Assembly: GCA_949316495.1 (NCBI GenBank)
Contig: OX439004.1
Location: forward strand, 11,444,536 to 11,508,535
Direction: 5' to 3'
Length of the DNA: 64,000 nt
Source of the DNA: Amphiduros pacificus
Taxonomy: Eukaryota > Annelida > Polychaeta > Phyllodocida > Hesionidae
Shown: one piece after another, positions 47,401 through 60,412 of the stretch
Layout: each line of letters starts with the position of its first letter
Numbering within the stretch: position 1 is the first letter of the stretch
Notes under the pieces: generated by a model
What the model was told of the DNA's origin: nothing
What the model saw: the letters and a program-made list of their open reading frames with translations, nothing else
Databases searched by the model: none
Translations under genes and position numbers: made by a program

Positions 47401-48420
47401 CGTTTCATGAAATAACTTCACAGAACTTATGCCTGGTTACTGATTTAATTGCTTCGTTCAGTGAACTGTTGTCAGGTCAGTATTAGCAGTCAAGGAATTT
47501 ATTCAATATTGAGCCATCAAAACCCCAGAGGATTTTACTTGCTTGATTTCAAGATGGAGTCTACTATAGAATCTTCCCAGCTTCACACTTTTAATATGGT
47601 GAGTATCATTGTATATGTTAAATGAAATATTTTGATATTATAGATGGATATTATACTTATAATTAGGTCATATTACTTATGTTATCAACATTGTACTTTC
47701 ACATTTTACAATGTAAAAGTGTAAAAAAAAGCATAGTTTTCAAGGAAGTACAGAGGGTTTTAACATGATTTGTCAAATTGTTGCATAATTTAGACCAGGG
47801 GGGAATTTGAAGCAAGATGACAAAGTTCAAAATACCCTGGGGGCATAGAGTTTTGTTCAGAACCTAGCAGTATGCAAACTCTATTTTTTTCTCCTCACTT
47901 TGATGTCATTAGGTCAATACGTGTACTTAAGGTACAAAATCATAGCCAGAAAGTCATACTACCCTATTGTCCTGAAAAGGTAAATCTTCTTTATTACAAA
48001 GGTGGTCTATTTTTGGGCCACAGAAACAATTATGATATACATATTGACCTGAACTATTTTGAATATCAGTATAAAGATTATTGTTAATACACAAGAGTTT
48101 GATAGTATTTTATTGTTACTTGTGAAAACCATCAGAAGAGAATTTTTTTAAGGAAATAGATATTTCATATGCTATATCTAACTGGACTAGTGCCTGGAGC
48201 GCTTTTAAGTCATGTCTTTTTATATCTACTAGACAATTTTTCTGATTGCTTAGATTTCATTGAAACTTTATATATGAGGTCAACTGAACAAAACAGTTTT
48301 TCAATCAAATCTTTTAAAATTCCAGACATTGAAAACATGATATGTTGTTAGTCATCAATGTCGGTTCTACCTGAAATTATTGCCACAGGTTCTTCTCCCA
48401 TGGGCAGGGCAATGAGACAG
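44483..48420. other. Gene-free region
   Basis: No exon supported. Sequence complexity is higher than in the minisatellite-rich stretches (for example near 46650-46830), which would fit regulatory DNA, but nothing specific is recognised. Confidence 0.45.
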
Positions 48421-48815
48421 CAACTGGGGTGAATATGATATACTTATAGGAGTGTAACCGGTGAACACTGAATACATGTGTAACTAGGGTTAATATGGTA
48501 TACATATAGGAGTGTAACCAGGGTGAACACTGAATACATGTGTAACTAGGGTGAATATGGTATATTTATAGGAGTGTAACCAGGGTGAACACTGAATACA
48601 TGTGTAACTAGGGTGAATATGGTATTCATATAAGGATATATCTTGGTTGAACATGTTATTCATACAGGGGTATAACTTGGGTGAATATGTTTTACATACA
48701 GGGGTATAACTAGGGTGAATATGGTGTGTATAAAAGGTGTGACAACTAGGATGAATACGGTGTACATATAGAGAGTAGTAATTTGGGTGTATACGGTACA
48801 CTACAGAGGGGTGTG
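48421..48815 (+). repeat. Degenerate compound minisatellite (~34 and ~62 bp)
   Basis: Three longer units with GAGTGTAACCAGGGTGAACA and CATGTGTAACTAGGGTGAAT, then about five shorter units on the theme TAACTAGGGTGAATATGGT. Divergence rises to the right. Confidence 0.85.
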
Positions 48816-49305
48816 CGGATGCAGCAGGTCTCAGCACATGTGGACTGTGATGATTTATGGCATTTGTGATAACAGTGGCTATGTTTTGATAATGGTGATT
48901 GGTTCCACGTGCCAGAGCACACAGCCAAGGTGGGAGGCCCAGTGATGGATTGCAAATGTTGTGTAATCTATATATCGGTACCTTATGATATGTAACACCT
49001 ATCTGTGTTGCTCATCGTGTTATCACCCTGATGTCTCAGGGAATGAGCTTTATGATAAGATAATGCTTTCTCTACAAGGTGATGGCACAGGTGGTCGTGT
49101 GGACTGATGTCATCTGTGATATCTCTCCAAATTTGACACAATTTCTGTTTTTCCATAAATAAGATACCTGTTAAATCTGTTTATATTGATTGTTTAGCAT
49201 GCCAGCACAAACAGATATGTGACATGTGTCCTTTTTATAATGCAGTGTGAAATGCTGTGTGAAAAAATGAACCTCTAATCGCCCTTCACTGCTGATGCAG
49301 GGCTT

Positions 49306-49535
49306 GTGCATTTTTTAGGCCCCCATCCCCAGTAAGGCCAATGTATTGTGCATTTTTGTAGGTCCCATCCCCAATAAGGCCAATGTATTGTGCATTTGTG
49401 TAGGTCCCATCCCCAATAAGGCCAATGTATTTGCATTTTGTAGGTCCCATCCCCAGTAAGGCCAATGTATTGTGCATTTTTGTAGGTCCCATCCCCAATA
49501 AGGCCAATGTATTTGCATTTTTGTAGGTGCCATCC
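49306..49535 (+). repeat. ~40-bp minisatellite, five to six copies
   Basis: The unit has GTCCCATCCCCAATAAGGCC and AATGTATTGTGCATTTTTGT. Minus-strand frames through it are artefacts. Confidence 0.9.
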
Positions 49536-52500
49536 ACCTGCTCAAAGGTAAAAAACACATCATCAGGTTCAAATTTAAAAAGCATATCATTAGGTTCAAA
49601 TTTGATTTCTTTGTGCACAAAGTTATATGATTGAATAGTGTTGTGAATTTGCATGTATTATACAGAATACTTAAACAACATAATATCATTTGAAAAGAAT
49701 GTTCAAAATAGAAGAGAAAATCTTTATGAAGTTGAACAAGACTAATAGCTCTTTTAAAGAGAAAAAAATGTAGCATGTCTTTTTTAAAATGAATGTTTTG
49801 TTATAGATTTGGTCATATTTGAGAAAGACACGTTGCTGAAAAATATTTGACAAAATCAATAAACAACATTTTTAGCCCAACATTTCACCACAAAATTGTG
49901 TAAATTATACCTTTTGATTTGTTATGTTGTATATCTATAGACTTTTATTTCAAATTATTGAGGTTCAAACTGACTTAATATAGTTCCTTTAAAGAGACAC
50001 TGTGTGCATGACGTGAAGGGACTGTGGCAAGAGGCCATGATATGCCAGCCAAGGTCATTGTTATGCACATCAAGGTCATTGTATTATTGCAATTTGCCCA
50101 GAGCAAGAAATTCTTAATGAACTAATATTGTGTTAAACTAAAGAATAGAAAACATCAGATGTCATTGTTAAAGTGCATGTAATTAGGTAGTTGCCAGATA
50201 TGTGGATAATATGCGTGTATAGATCTAACCAATGGGATAGATGAACCGTCTCATGCCAGATGAACCATCTCAAATTGTAGCCCAGGAGCAAGAACGGAGA
50301 AATCTCTTTGTCAGTGTCTTGAAAGAAACAGAATGTCCACAAGACTTAACCTCTGTGGAATATGGGTGAAGTTTTAGCATAAAGCATGAATGTATCACCA
50401 GTGTAGTTTTTTTCTCTCTCTCTTTTATTTGAGTATTTCATAAAGGACCAACACAAACAAACCAATAACATTCGTCAAAAGCATAAGAAGACGATTTATG
50501 ACATTTATATAGTGGTCAGGTCAAGGGCTTTATCAGTGTGATTTTCTGAAATTGTATTTTCTCAGCATTCTCACTGTGTGTGCCAGACTTTCTTGAGTGC
50601 AATGTTTGGTAATGGAAGATGATATGTGAAATACATCCAAGCTTGAACTGTTAAATTTAGTGACAATGGCCTCTCATTTTTCTGACACTTTTGAAGTCCA
50701 TGGGCATGGAAATGTTTTTTTATTTAATGAATCGTTCGGACCTTTTGATGAATATGGTCATGCGAGGCCAGGATTGCTTCCAGTTATGGATAGAGTGGAG
50801 GCTTATATTAGCCATATGGAACTCAATGAAGCTGCAAAAAGCACAGCACCCACCATTTCTTATTCATATCGTCTCAAAAAGATCTTTGTCATTTTTGGGG
50901 GGCGTTGAGTCGGGACGTTATTTCTGTATCACAGCGTGAGAACATGTTGATACAATCAAAAGAATATCACATTGACGACTGATGTCATTTGTCGGAGACG
51001 TTTTACGTGTCAGATTGCATGGTGGCGACATTGAGACGTATTGAAAAATGTCCCTGTGAAGACAATGAAGGGACATGTTTCGCCCGTATGTCTTTTCTTC
51101 CAGTGAGCGTAGATAATGCAGTATTGATGCGACTGTCACTGATGTCAGAGAGTCTATGAAGGTCCTGCGTCCAAACATGGGCCATTGCCAGCTCATGTTT
51201 CATACTTGTCAGAGAAACAAAGCTTACTGCTTCCAAGAAGTGTCGAACCAATCGCACCATTACCTTGTCAAGGGCATTGTTCTTATCAAAAAAAATATAT
51301 AGACTCGCATACAGGGTTCAGTAAGTCTAAGCAATATCATGTGACTCTTATTCTCAAACATTCACAATCAATTTGAAAGATAATTTGCTAATGATGGATA
51401 CTTAGTAGAGTTCGTCTGTGAACTTCATTGTAGGGTCTTTTCTTCTTTTATAGAGAATAGAAAAAGAATAGAAAAAGAATAGAATGTTTGTAATACTGGT
51501 GACAGTAATTGAATATTTTCATTTAGAGGTAGAAAGGAGAAATGAATGGACACAGTCTTTTTTATATTTTAATATTTAGATATGAGAACAAGTGAGTTAT
51601 GTATGAAAATTTGGCTCATTTGCATATTTAGAAAGTGATCATGCCAAGGTTTGGAGGTTTGTTGGTTTCCTGCCAAGCATTCTCTGGTTATATCAGAATT
51701 TTATGTGATAAACCTGAGCACAAATATTCTGTGTTAAATGGGTGGAAAATCATTATTTGGGTTTGAAGAAAGAATTAAATAAAAGTGTCAAATATCAAAT
51801 TAAACTTTTACATAAGAATTGAAAAGTGGCCAAATTTTTCAGTTATATTGCTCCATTTTACTCATAAAATGGGAGACATAACATTTTTAGCCTTCGGACA
51901 AGGTAATGGAGTGTCGGAGGGAAATTGCTCATTTTGATAAGTTTAGGGGTCTGCCGGCATGTGGACAGGGGTTAATTTAGACCCCAGGGAATCCAGAAAC
52001 ACACGCCTGAAACTGACGCTCCATTATGAAAAAGTGTTAATTTCCGATCATCAATCAGATGAAATAAAATTGACAGTGGCTTTATGAAATGGACCTGAGA
52101 AAATCTTTTGTATTATTTAAGTTCTTTGTAGTGTCTGATGTCTTGGACAGATTTTGAGTTCTTATTCAAGTGTCATCGCAGATTTTGAGATGTGAATTTT
52201 GCGAGAGGTAATTTCATGTTATGTGAGATAATCAGTTTCGGCCTCGGCTACCAAATGGATTGTTCCTTTTTCTGGTGGACATTTTCTCTGCCTTAAAAGT
52301 GTCAACCTTACATGGTTATTTGAAATCAGATGCTGAAACAAAATATCGTCTAATTTATTCCCAGCTCGTCACTTTGGCGGTGGTTTTCATGAGAGAAAGC
52401 TTTAAACATTGAGAGCAATTTTCCAGATGGATGAATAATTTTTTAGAATGGGGTAAGGTATTGTTCAGAGTGTGAGCTTGCTCCGGAGTATCTGTTTTGA

Positions 52501-55360
52501 CCACTGGTCAAGCATCTGTGTCAATGAGGAAGGCGGAATTGAGAAAAAAACGGGAAACAATAGCGACACGTTTTTGAGTGCCCCCCTGCTTTGGCCTTCC
52601 AACATTTGTCCTTTAACCCCCGTTTTTGCTTCACCTGCTGGGGCTGTCGAAGATAGACATGACCAATGCATAACTGTAATAGGAAGGAATTAAATGAACG
52701 TGCACTGGACGGTCATAAATTAGAGGTGTTAGCTTCTGCTGCTGGGCTCCAGGGTGTTTCATTGTATTGTTCTCGCCACATGTAAATGGCGATAGACGTG
52801 CGCTACCTCATTTGCATACAGGTGCTCAGTTTCACAGACAGCCATACCTTACTATGGTAGCAACTCGGACGGAATGTCTTCTGTAAACTTGCGTATATTT
52901 CTACACAAAATTAGGTAAGCTTCACTTATGTCAATCTTAAAATCAAACTTTGATGAAATACGTGATATATACTTAATCAATTACACTTGTTGGTTTAAGG
53001 TGGCAATGGTTTTGTGGTTAATAGCAGGAAATATACAACGTATTTAAATCTCCCCTGATGATAAGGCATCGCTGTGTTATGAAGGTGTATTATTAACAAT
53101 GAAGTACCTCAAGCGTGCGTTTTGCCACACTCACATCAATTTAGCCTTTAGGCAGTGATGACAGGACAAATTTTTTTGTACAAAATAGACAACTGTCTAC
53201 TCATAAAACCCAGCAACATAAAAAGCAAAAAGACCCCAAGGAGAAGTTTTGCAAAAAAAAAATAACAGAATATTGATTTTGAGTGAACAAACAGTGTCAA
53301 ATGCCTTTCAGAAATCTAGTAACCGAACGTTGAAAATTGTCAGATGTTATATTAGCTAGTGATTTAACTCGAAAATTGTTACCTGACTGGTGGGTTACGG
53401 GTGTTGATGCAATCGACGTGTGATCATAATCATATAGGCAGGCCTGTTTCGCAATTAATTGTGGTCTGAGGCGAAAATGATGTGTTGAAATTAACACACG
53501 TGTGTTATTGGGTCTTTTCAAAATACACTCAGAAATCCCATCAGCTGTAAAGTCATCACTTTCAAGAGTTGAATGTAGGGATTAGGATAAATCGTGCCAT
53601 GCAGATTTTAACTTTCAAGATCAGAGATTTATTTTATTGTGTAACTTTAGGCAGGATTTTGGACAGATGGGTAGTAGTTTTAGCAAGCCATCTGCGAACT
53701 TGAAAAATTGCAATAAATACTGAAATTCAATGAGTTCTAAATTTAAAACCCATCCCATGGAAGTTGGGAACAATATGGGATGAGAAAGGACGTAATACCA
53801 AGATGGTACGCCAAGATTGGGACAATGTATGTAAACTAAAGATGGCTTTGGGAGGGGTAGTGAACCTGGGGGGTCCATGAAAATATAGTATGCAGTTGAC
53901 AACTCTATACAGACAGGAATTACGGTAAAAAGTGGGGTTTAAAGAAGCGAGAGGGTGAAATTGGAGAATATTAGAGATATTTATAGGGAAGCAATGACAG
54001 GGAGAACGGACTGGAAAGCAGCTGGGGAATACAGTAATTTGCTACAGTTATCTTGTTAAAGTTGCAAAAAGGAGGATTAGTGTCCAACGTTACTGGTGCA
54101 CTAAATATGCTGGCTGTTACATAGCAAATAGAAGGGCTTGTCAGTGTTCATTGTCCAGAACTACTGGTCTGGACACAGTAAGCTCCAAACTTGTGCCAGA
54201 GAACTGCCGAGCCCTCGCAGCAATCATCCCGTAATCAACCAAGATTACTGCAGTAAATGCAACTTGACATACAAGCAATTTCTGCTCAACTATAATTTAA
54301 CAATTTAGGTCTTCCGCTAGACCCGTCTCTGACGTATTGTGAGAGATTCTCACAGATTGGTACAACGTTTTTGACGTGAAAATTAGGGATGGTATACAGA
54401 TTCCTTAATAATCACCTCCATTTTTACTTTGATGAATTAAATAGTAGGTTTTTGTCTAATATTTGAGGTAGTTTTGGCAAATTGATTGCAGAATTGAATC
54501 ATTTCTAGTCTAAATTTGTTGTAAATTAAAAACTCTTGTGAGACCTAACTTTATAAACTGACTTCCTGTTGGAGGTTAGAGAGATAATTTTATAATCAGC
54601 ATGTTCTCTATGTGGTTAAAAGTCTCACATATTATTGAGATCATCACATATAGATGCCAGCCTTTATATGCCAACAATCAGATACAGAGAAAGAATCCAA
54701 TTGGTTAGGTTACCAATGATAAAGCTAAACAATATTGAAATATTTATAGCTTAGATGGAGCCTCCAAGACAACTTTGCATTACTCAAAAACTTGCTGAGC
54801 AGAGAAAACCATTTCTGAAGAAATATTATCAGATGTTTGAAAACTTGAAATGGAAAAGCAGTCTTTTCCAAAGTTTTATGTTGTGAGTTATGGGAAATTT
54901 AACTTTTTATTTATATAAGTTTTTTATTGTATTAGTTTTTTCTTTTAGAAGAACTGTCTTGATATGGTCATGTGCATGCATAAACCATTTTTTGGGGTAT
55001 GTACAAATTTAGAGCTCTTCTATTGCAAAGATATATCAATATAAGACTCCCAAACAAAGCAATGTTTATGGACAACATATTGACTGTAATGAAGTATTGA
55101 ATGGCTACTGCTACTTCGTAGATATTGAGGTCTGTAGTTTGCAATGTGGGAAAATTTATCTTCATCTTAGCTTCAAATGGACTAAATTAACATTTCTGAG
55201 TGCTGAGACGTCCAACAGTAGGCTCAGTCTAAGTGGCCTCAAGTGTATTGTACACAACTCCAAGGCCAAGAAAATAAGTCCGCCTTGTGTGATGCTCATG
55301 TTTTTAGAAAGAGATCATGTCTCAAAAGCACTGCTCTCCAAGTCTTGACATTGGGACACT

Positions 55361-55380
55361 AGGTCAAAGTTCAAGGTTCA
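55361..55380 (+). promoter_or_regulatory. DR1 nuclear-receptor-like site
   Basis: AGGTCA A AGTTCA, followed directly by AGGTTCA. DR1 is the HNF4/RXR-type arrangement. Motif only. Confidence 0.3.
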
Positions 55381-58300
55381 TCATTGACAGCAGTTGGATT
55401 TTGTAGACTTGTTAATTGTTTGGTAAACTTTGAATCTTTGTGTACAAGACAAAAGTGATATTTGATATGAAAGCTTGAGAATATGCCAATATCTATAAAA
55501 CCACTTGAAAGAGGAAAAGATTCAACCCTATTTATTTACCGAGAGTGGTGTGGCAGTGCATATTTCAATGAAGTTCAGTTACCATGGTTACTAGAGAGAT
55601 CTATGAAAAAATATTAAAAAACCCAAAGATTCCTGATCATGGTTAAAAAAATGAGCAAACTTCAAGGGAAATATTTACGTTATTCCAGGTGATCAATGCA
55701 GGTTTTGTTTCATTCTTTTCTGACATGAATTGTAAAGGGGAGAAAGAAGATATTTTTGGATATTTTGACTTTGAGCCAAATAATTTGAGCATTTTATCAT
55801 ATTCTTTTGATTTTTTGTGATGATATTTAGTATTGTTTCACCATGATCAATGTGCATCTGTTCCTATGATTTTAAGCATATTTCATCTTTGTTTCAAGAA
55901 CAAAGCTGCCTGAAATAACAAAAATAAATAGAGACTTCTCAATGTAAAGTTTAAAACTTTAATTGAAATATATTGTATACTGTATGCAGCTGTCGTAAAG
56001 TCTTGGCTATTAAGTCTTGAGTTCTGTGTGGTTAAGTTCTATCATTTTAGACAGTGATTTTCGCACATCACACACGTTTTATTAGTATTTTGGCCCTGTC
56101 ACAGTGTAGTTAAGGTAAGTTATGGGATGTGGCATATGGGGCAAATGCACTTTTCTCTTTCAGAAATCACTCCATTATTTGTTTGAGTTGAATTCCAATA
56201 AAATCTCATCTTCCCAGCCATGATGGAAACTTAACAAGTGACAAAAAGAATCGCGGAGAATTGATATTCCATTTGCAGACAAAGATGCAACAGTTTGCAA
56301 AATGCAGAGACATGCCTCCACCATGTGTGCTTGTATGATTTTACGGATATTAATTGTGCTAACATTTGTGTTGTAGCTTTTGTTGCTCCTCACTGATTTA
56401 TTAGGACCGTTTTCTATGGTGAAATATGACAAAAAATTACCTTGCACCGTCGTTTTTTAGCCTGGAGCATATTTTCATTCTCTGAAAGCATTTGACACAG
56501 TGTTATACAATGCGGCCTGTCAAGTGCTTTTTCGAAAGTCCATAAAGCTCTTGGATTTTGAAGAGTTATGTGATTTTACACAAAAACTTGTCAAGCAGTA
56601 GTGAACTGAATATTGAGTAGTTTTGGCTCATTTAGTGGTCCCAAATGAGCGGGGTATTACCTATAGTGACAACATTTTGAAATGAATTTCCATTTAGATT
56701 GCCAGTCTTGCACAGATAATGAAGAGAAGGATTTAATTTATGGCTGATTGAGCCGTGATAATTTGGAGTGTCATAAAAGTTCCACTTTCTGTGAAAGTGC
56801 TTACACATATGTCGACCTTCATCCACAAAGGAAGTGATTGGAAGATTTCATTATCATTTTCAAAAATGTTTGAGGGGTAAACATTTCCGTGACACCTGCC
56901 TATAGACAGTCAGAGGAAATTGGCTAGAAATCATCTCAGGCCCTTTGGCTGACTAATTATTGTTTGGATAGAAATAATCATGTCTTGTGTGTTGACATTT
57001 TTTGTTTGGTCAAATCATTGTGAACAAATTTACTCAGTTATTGTCATTTGTTGTTATGCAAACTTGATATTGAATTTTACATGAATTGAATTGTCTCATT
57101 TTTCTTTGTGAACAAACATTGACTTGAAATCATGCATTTTTATGGGTTTTTTTCTTTATTAAATGCTAGATATCTGCCACATGCAATAAATACTCAAACG
57201 CATTAACATGGCAGTTAAAAAGAAAGCAATATATCCATTTTTAAAAAAAGATTTCTTTATCAAATAGCTCAAAATACCATTATGATATTAATTCTAATTA
57301 CCCTGATTAATTGAGCAGAGTGTTTTTTAAGACATCTTCAGAGCATATTACAGAGAAACATAAGTGGTATGTATGACACTGGAGTAGAGGTCGGGGGACC
57401 TTGATGTGATACTCTGGTGATAAATGTCAGGGGAATCTTCTGTTTAAGGTGCAATTAGTTGTAGACTTTTCACCGTTCTTCAAATGTCTGGGAGTCTAAT
57501 ATTGTGTGGTCATTATCAGCTCCTCACAATGAGGCTTGCTGGGTTTACAGACTTGTTTTCACCCCATATGGCCTCTGTGAAAATTAAAAAAGCCCTCCCA
57601 AGCAGTATCAATTACCTGTTGGGGGGTCTCCTAACTCACCTCGCATAAAAAGACACGGATTATCTCGAGGCTAACACAACACATTAACAGCAATAAAATC
57701 TCATAAAAGGTGCTAAACCGAGATTAGTGTGAAACAGCTTTGTCACCTTTGCAGATCATGTTCACGGGAGAACAATTTTTATCGGGACTTTATCGGGACT
57801 TTATCGCAGGAGGCAGGTGTGATAAAATGTACCATTTGGTTTTTTTGTAGTTTTGACAATGATACTCCTCGGACGAGCTCCCATTGTCAAACAGTCCCAC
57901 ATCGCTTTCAGTGGCAGATATTTCTGTATTCTCACCTCTTGAGAATACTTTTCATTGTTTTGATTTATGAGGGTGGAAATGAGTGCAGTGTGGAAAATCA
58001 CCCATGTAAAAGACCTTATTATCCATGTCTTTTCTCATTTTTTTTCAGTCAGATGAACTTAATTTCCCTCTTTATCTGCCATGCTGAGTTTTCGGCTGAA
58101 TGGTCGCATGACTTTCTCATATTGAATTTCATTGGTCAATAGGCAATCATAGCGGAATCTTTATTCAGATTTTCATCACTTATTTGCACCAATGTATTGA
58201 GATGAAAGGATCTCATTCAACTAGATAAAAATGCAAGGATGTGCTTTTTGTATGTTAAGTGGTGCATCTGGCTGTGTTAACTGTGGTCAGTTCCCTTTGA

Positions 58301-58584
58301 AAGATGTAAAAATGGCCCTATATTTATCTCATAAACAAACAAGGATTTCAATGCTTTTCCTTTCCAATTAAGTGGACATCATGCAATAGGAACATTTTAG
58401 TGAAATTTATTGATATTTGTGAGTGTTAAATGAGTTGCTTGTTAAAGAATCATTAGCCCTCCTCACGCCAACCAAGAAGTCAGTTTTACACGTTTGTGAA
58501 CTCGGCAGAGAGAGAGAGGGAGTTTTGACTGATGCAGCTGCCATAGCAAGTCAAGTGCTGTAAAGAGGGGCAAAAACGTAAATG

Positions 58585-58600
58585 TGACCTCTCCTGACCT
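58585..58600 (-). promoter_or_regulatory. DR4 nuclear-receptor-like site
   Basis: TGACCT CTCC TGACCT, two perfect half-sites spaced by four. AGGTCCTTGACCT at 59048-59060 is a near-IR1 in the same block. Motifs only. Confidence 0.3.
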
Positions 58601-60114
58601 TGAATAACAGTGTTTTGTGGTGTGTAGCATCAGACCTGCCTGTTTGAGTACGGCTGATTCCAGATGCCCACCCACTAGCAAACAACTCAAATGCCCGGCT
58701 AATATCTATGAATGTTGCGCTTCGGTTATTGCTGCCTTGGAGGATATTTTTTTCTCATTTATTATCCTGCAGATTAGTTCTCTGTTTACAGCCGATTCAG
58801 CCTGAAATAGTTTCAGCTGCAGAATTGAGGAATATAGGGGTGGTCTCGTGGGCATCACCCCTTGAATTATCCTGTCACGGATTCTATTTATCATGTTTAT
58901 AAGAATCCTCCCCAGTCCTTCAGAAATATGTAGTCTGCCACAACTGTGTTTAGATATCCAGCAAGCATTTGGTGCTGGTGACAGATCCGACCAAATACAT
59001 GTGACCTTGGTAGGTGACCTAGCATCTGTGGTCATTCTGATGCATAGAGGTCCTTGACCTTACCGTCAGTTTATGCAGATGATCTCATCTTAATTGCAAA
59101 TAATAATCAGTGGTGGTCAAATGTGAACTTTGCACTTATTATCATATTTTCCCGAAATGATGTCAAGAGCCTTGACATAGGCAAAGAGTTATATAATTTT
59201 GGGTGTAGTATATATACATATATGCATAAAATGAAATATGCTTAAAATAATAAGATTAAATAACCATAAAATAAAAAAGATCATTAATTGTTCAATATTT
59301 ATGCAACTATCCTTGATAATTTTGAATAAAATTTATTCATCAAATTAAAATTTTCAGACATGATCGTTTTCTTTGCATAGTCCTCATTTATGTTAGAAAA
59401 AATACAATGCGATTTGAAGAAGAGGCAGAATTGTCAGTCAATATGACAGGCAAATAGGGCTAGTTTCCTCATTGAAAAGGAAGAGATTTGTCAAAATCAC
59501 ATCTAGAAATGTGTAGCTGTCAGTATTTTTAACATACTGGTCAATTTGAGTGGCTCAGATAACAGTGAAAATGAGATGGTACTTTAGATAGACTTGACCT
59601 TTGGCTAAAGCTGAATGTTTGGAAATGGACATTAGCGTGTTCAGTTACATTACAGTACATAGCGGTCAATTTTAACCACTCATCTACAAGTGACCAGTTG
59701 ACCCCTTAAATCACATATCTTTTCACTTGCTTGACAAATATATATATAATTATTTTTAGAAAGTTTATTGTTGCATAAAAAGTTTGCACGCTTTGTTTTG
59801 TTTAAAAGATTTATGATTTCAGGAGAAGGTAGAGGAATGTGTTTTTATATTATTCTTTAATTTCTAGGGATGGCATCTCGTGGGTTAAAGTAGATGGTGT
59901 TCTCAAAACCATATGCTGGCTAACTGTTATGGAGAAGGAGGCAGCTGAAACTTCCAGGAAATTGAATATATTTTTGTTCTATTCAGTATTGTTACATATG
60001 TCAAGTAGTTTTGAATGTTGTGCACAGAATATGTCAACCTTGGCCAGATGATAGGGTTGAGAGAGATCTGCTTGTGACACCTGCCAGTTGCTTCTTCCCT
60101 TCGCTTCCCTCTAC

Positions 60115-60412
60115 TTGCATGAACTGGTTTCCCATCTCCGCTTGTATGAACTGGTTTCCCATCTCTGCTTGTATGAACTGGTTTCCCATCTCTGTTTGCA
60201 TGAACTGGTTTCCCATCTCTGCTAGCATGAACTTGTTTCCCATCTCTGCTTGTATGAACTGGTTTCCCATCTCTGCTTGCATGAACTGGTTTCCCATCTC
60301 TCCTTGCTTTGACTGGTTTCCCATTTCCGCTTGCACAAACTGGTTCCTTATCTGTACTTGCATAATCTGGTTTTTTTTATCTGCTTCCATCTCTACTGGT
60401 TTCTTACCTCTC
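60115..60412 (+). repeat. 27-bp minisatellite, about ten copies
   Basis: The unit is GCATGAACTGGTTTCCCATC plus TCTGCTT, becoming degenerate after about 60310. As 27 is a multiple of 3, frames stay open on both strands (a 9-residue CMNWFPISA repeat on +); no start context, splice or family supports a gene. Confidence 0.93.

Larger units (their letters stand above)
49536..60114. other. Gene-free region, possible regulatory desert
   Basis: No convincing exon in 10.6 kb. It has few tandem repeats and several high-complexity stretches (50.65-51.3, 52.3-52.9, 56.8-58.1, 58.4-59.1 kb). Octamer ATTTGCAT occurs at 51618-51625 and 52810-52817. Splice-like ATTAGGTAAGC at about 52910 lacks a partner exon. 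Confidence 0.45.

Noticed and set aside
50660-51260. Overlapping open frames on both strands
   Set aside because: No recognisable domain, splice context or repeat; frames conflict with each other. Treated as possible non-coding conserved DNA.
59054-59245. YADDLILIA on the + strand, resembling a reverse-transcriptase active site, with NRIRDRI on the minus strand nearby
   Set aside because: The two are on opposite strands and no other reverse-transcriptase motif or LINE tail accompanies them; chance is likely.
60034-60390. Minus-strand 118-codon Met/Gln-rich frame (MGNQFMQAE repeat)
   Set aside because: Reverse reading of the 27-bp minisatellite.
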